From positions 1-34,654 of IMG/VR virus record IMGVR_UViG_3300014720_000094: 34,654 nucleotides of DNA. One strand, 5' to 3'. Positions 34,101 through 34,654 of this stretch are shown here, in pieces. This stretch comes from a virus. Both the position numbers and the translations under genes were made by a program. The notes under the pieces were generated by a model. The model worked only from the letters and a program-made list of their open reading frames with translations, searched no databases and had not been told where the DNA came from. Position 1 is the first letter of the stretch, and each line of letters begins with the position of its first letter.

Positions 34101-34654
34101 GCAGGTCCTCAAGGTGAAACAGGACTACAGGGACGTCAAGGTATTCAAGGACTACAAGGTACCCAAGGTATTCAAGGTATCATGGGCTATGGCGTTAATA
34201 TTAAAGGTGTTGTTGCTAACACTGGAGCGCTGCCAGGTGGTGCAACTGCTGGAGATTGCTGGATAGTTCAAGCAGATAATCATCTATACATCTGGGACGG
34301 CAGCGTATGGATAGACGCAGGACCTATTAGCATACAAGGTGTACAAGGTGTACAAGGTATGCAAAGCCTGCAAGGTACACAAGGCTTTCAAGGTTTTCAA
34401 GGCATACAAGGCGTACAAGGCATACAAGGTGTTCAAGGCTTGCAAGGTATTGCTGGTTTTGGAGTTATGATCAAGGGTATTGTGCCAACTACATTAGCCC
34501 TAGGCGGTGTAGTACCAAATGTTGGCGATACTTATATAGTTCAATTTGATCAGCACTTATACACTTTTGATGGTTTTACTTGGCTAGACGCTGGTCCACT
34601 TAGTATGCAGGGTATACAAGGTATACAAGGCGTACAGGGTATACAGGGCGTACA
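31116..34654 (+). CDS. Giant collagen-like tail fibre, 3' end outside window
   Basis: The frame is open from ATG 31116 to the right edge (1179 complete codons, no stop). A short N-terminal segment (TTSETSVVVERDSTIVITAG) probably binds the preceding protein. Then at least nine Gly-x-Gln blocks alternate with globular domains: a ~50-residue module three times (31383-31532, 34188-34337, 34461-34610), a ~120-135-residue jelly-roll-like module three times (31707-32108, 32179-32534, 32631-32999), a carbohydrate-binding-like segment with insert (33192-33626) and a further domain at 33711-33914. Such proteins trimerise and carry receptor-binding tips at the C-terminus, which is missing here. Off-frame ORFs on both strands across the repeats are shadows. 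It starts by ATGA overlap. Confidence 0.9.
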   Translation, partial: MTTTSETSVVVERDSTIVITAGLMGVRGLQGLQGIQGLQGGGFDQLQGIQGIQGYQGIQGDQGIQGAIGQGIQGIQGYLGIQGPPGPQGISIKILGNVPTVSALPTVGNNFGDAWIANDDLKLYVWSYGGLFKDAGRVVGPQGIQGIQGIQGIQGPQGLQGNQGIQGIQGIQGIQSIQGIQGIQGIQGIQGIQGLQGAWGIAGGYTGRWKFTNSMTGADPGPGYIKFVSRNWPDATSGIVSILVSRLDYDLVNNAEFFNSFLNFGTPGNIRGMLSIAKLDAPQDRWTGKLKNVYTYTTGSNNYVELEVEFLNNSGGAPNFDQVLAITFAPTGIQGVQGIQGIQGIQGIHGDNGGIPYIFSDDTTPVLPSGTPLGSGRVKFNDINKTAVSKIYISKYTSDATDVQSYILTWDNSTSAEKGEILIKSNNLQDDTLLAFTVVNVVNYTQHLEIDVTYRSGDLPDNNERCAIEFYRAGDRGSQGVQGIQGIYGYQGTQGIQGIIGMPGGSSKPYLWSSNTVNINPGTGIVRLSRAWTDVTASVAQIYINFTDATSNSSYSWLKHLDKFGSPGVYFGTVTLMDEGYPDRRWYGKLIKVDEDSTGYFKLDVLFMETDGPAPTDSSKVIVAFNPAGIQGIQGIQGIQGEQGIQGIQGIQGIQGIQGIQGIQGIQGIQGIQGIQGIQGIQGIQGIQGIQGRRFTPKGVWSSTETYQYFDIVHYRGSNWLVKDNFQTETLSAVSIDPTGVINCAPVSLGNGIRVGDRVYVSGTNGGTAAITGYDPLGTYYYVIDVPNAASQFKLSTTIGGAAIGFNTGTVTGPMTFTLTSGIIPAEGDNWTLLVSQGVQGTQGIQGIQSVQGIQGRQGIQGAVGMAFRIAQVFANRAALMNHENIGAPSIVPGEFAIINSLDKTDIDDSKLFLWTGPKTGGVGGYVEVGDLSGAPGIIGPAGPAGVSGGPGVQGPRGFGYDQLQGIQGVQGSGTQGRQGVQGIQGGGFDQLQGPAGPQGETGLQGRQGIQGLQGTQGIQGIMGYGVNIKGVVANTGALPGGATAGDCWIVQADNHLYIWDGSVWIDAGPISIQGVQGVQGMQSLQGTQGFQGFQGIQGVQGIQGVQGLQGIAGFGVMIKGIVPTTLALGGVVPNVGDTYIVQFDQHLYTFDGFTWLDAGPLSMQGIQGIQGVQGIQGV
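31197..31382 (+). repeat. Collagen-like block 1
   Basis: Gly-x-y triplets, mostly Gly-(Ile/Leu)-Gln, with a GGGFDQLQG interruption and a short GPPGPQG near the end. This is one of the few blocks with proline. Confidence 0.9.
31383..31532 (+). repeat. Fibre short module, copy A
   Basis: It reads IKILGNVPTVSALP, then GDAWIANDDLKLYVW and LFKDAGRV. About 50 residues, recurring as copies B and C and always bounded by collagen-like blocks. Confidence 0.8.
31533..31706 (+). repeat. Collagen-like block 2
   Basis: Nearly pure Gly-Ile-Gln triplets, with one Gly-to-Ser change (GIQSIQG, AGC near 31641). Confidence 0.9.
32109..32178 (+). repeat. Collagen-like block 3
   Basis: About seven Gly-(Ile/Val)-Gln triplets ending in GIHGDNGG before the second jelly-roll-like module. 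Confidence 0.85.
32535..32630 (+). repeat. Collagen-like block 4
   Basis: Mixed Gly-x-y triplets (GDRGSQGVQGIQGIYGYQG and on to GMPGG) between jelly-roll-like modules 2 and 3. Confidence 0.85.
33000..33191 (+). repeat. Collagen-like block 5: 21 uninterrupted Gly-x-Gln triplets
   Basis: Twenty triplets are Gly-Ile-Gln and one is Gly-Glu-Gln; there is no proline. At DNA level it is a 9-bp tandem array (GGTATACAA and close variants), including four identical copies in a row at 33000-33035. Confidence 0.95.
33627..33710 (+). repeat. Collagen-like block 6
   Basis: Gly-x-Gln triplets with a Gly-to-Ser change (GIQSVQG) and a GRQ triplet. Confidence 0.85.
33915..34187 (+). repeat. Collagen-like block 7
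   Basis: The longest block. It opens with imino-rich triplets (GPAGPAG, GVQGPRG) and contains GFGYDQLQG and GGGFDQLQG interruptions like that of block 1. Confidence 0.9.
34188..34337 (+). repeat. Fibre short module, copy B
   Basis: It reads VNIKGVVANTGALP, then GDCWIVQADNHLYIW and WIDAGPISIQ, clearly homologous to copies A and C. Confidence 0.85.
34338..34460 (+). repeat. Collagen-like block 8
   Basis: Gly-x-Gln triplets with a Gly-to-Ser change (GMQSLQG) and Phe at X (GFQGFQG). Confidence 0.88.
34461..34610 (+). repeat. Fibre short module, copy C
   Basis: It reads VMIKGIVPTTLALG, then GDTYIVQFDQHLYTF and WLDAGPLSMQ, closest to copy B. Confidence 0.85.
34611..34654 (+). repeat. Collagen-like block 9, cut by window edge
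   Basis: Gly-(Ile/Val)-Gln triplets continue to the last base, so the fibre extends beyond the window. Confidence 0.88.

Noticed and set aside
31116-34654. Diversity-generating retroelement target in the fibre
   Set aside because: No reverse transcriptase, template repeat or adenine-biased variable copy is visible in the window; the C-terminus is outside it.

Overview
The window is a continuous block of late (virion morphogenesis) genes from a tailed phage or prophage with a long non-contractile tail (siphovirus-like, lambda/HK97 module order). Every convincing gene is on the + strand. The DNA is A+T-rich and uses the standard stops TAA, TAG and TGA. The host cannot be named from sequence alone. 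The sigma70-type promoters and Shine-Dalgarno (SD) sites point to a bacterial host. The collagen-like Gly-Ile-Gln fibre and the small beta-rich insert modules resemble those I know from aquatic phages, which is only a hint.

Head region (1-7209): the C-terminal part of the large terminase, a promoter, an HNH nuclease, an HK97-type portal starting at a GTG with a strong SD, one ORF that fuses prohead protease, scaffold-like delta domain and HK97-type major capsid protein (with a good internal start that could make the capsid protein alone), a gp6-like head-tail connector, a large neck protein and a tail terminator-like protein.

Tail region (7285-24446): an oversized tail tube protein, the G/GT tail assembly chaperones joined by a GGGAAAC -1 slippery site, a strong terminator, a consensus promoter, a 1701-residue tape measure, a tandemly duplicated gpM-like protein, a DUF1833/gpL-position protein, a 2425-residue NlpC/P60 + ubiquitin-like + gpJ fusion, and a second NlpC/P60-like protein with Ser where the catalytic Cys is expected.

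Receptor-binding region (24448-34654): an Asp-box beta-propeller fibre, a glycine-rich fibre and two small unknown proteins. An overlapping terminator/promoter follows, then a membrane-anchored coiled-coil protein, a BppU-like attachment protein, and a giant collagen-like fibre open at the right edge.

There is no gap above 300 bases. I saw no tRNA, CRISPR array, insertion sequence, integrase or attachment site. The most unusual points are the protease-capsid fusion with its nested start, the K-I-J tail-tip fusion beside a pseudo-peptidase, the duplicated gpM-like adaptor, small beta modules inserted into several virion proteins, and the CTA-leucine bias of the capsid gene.
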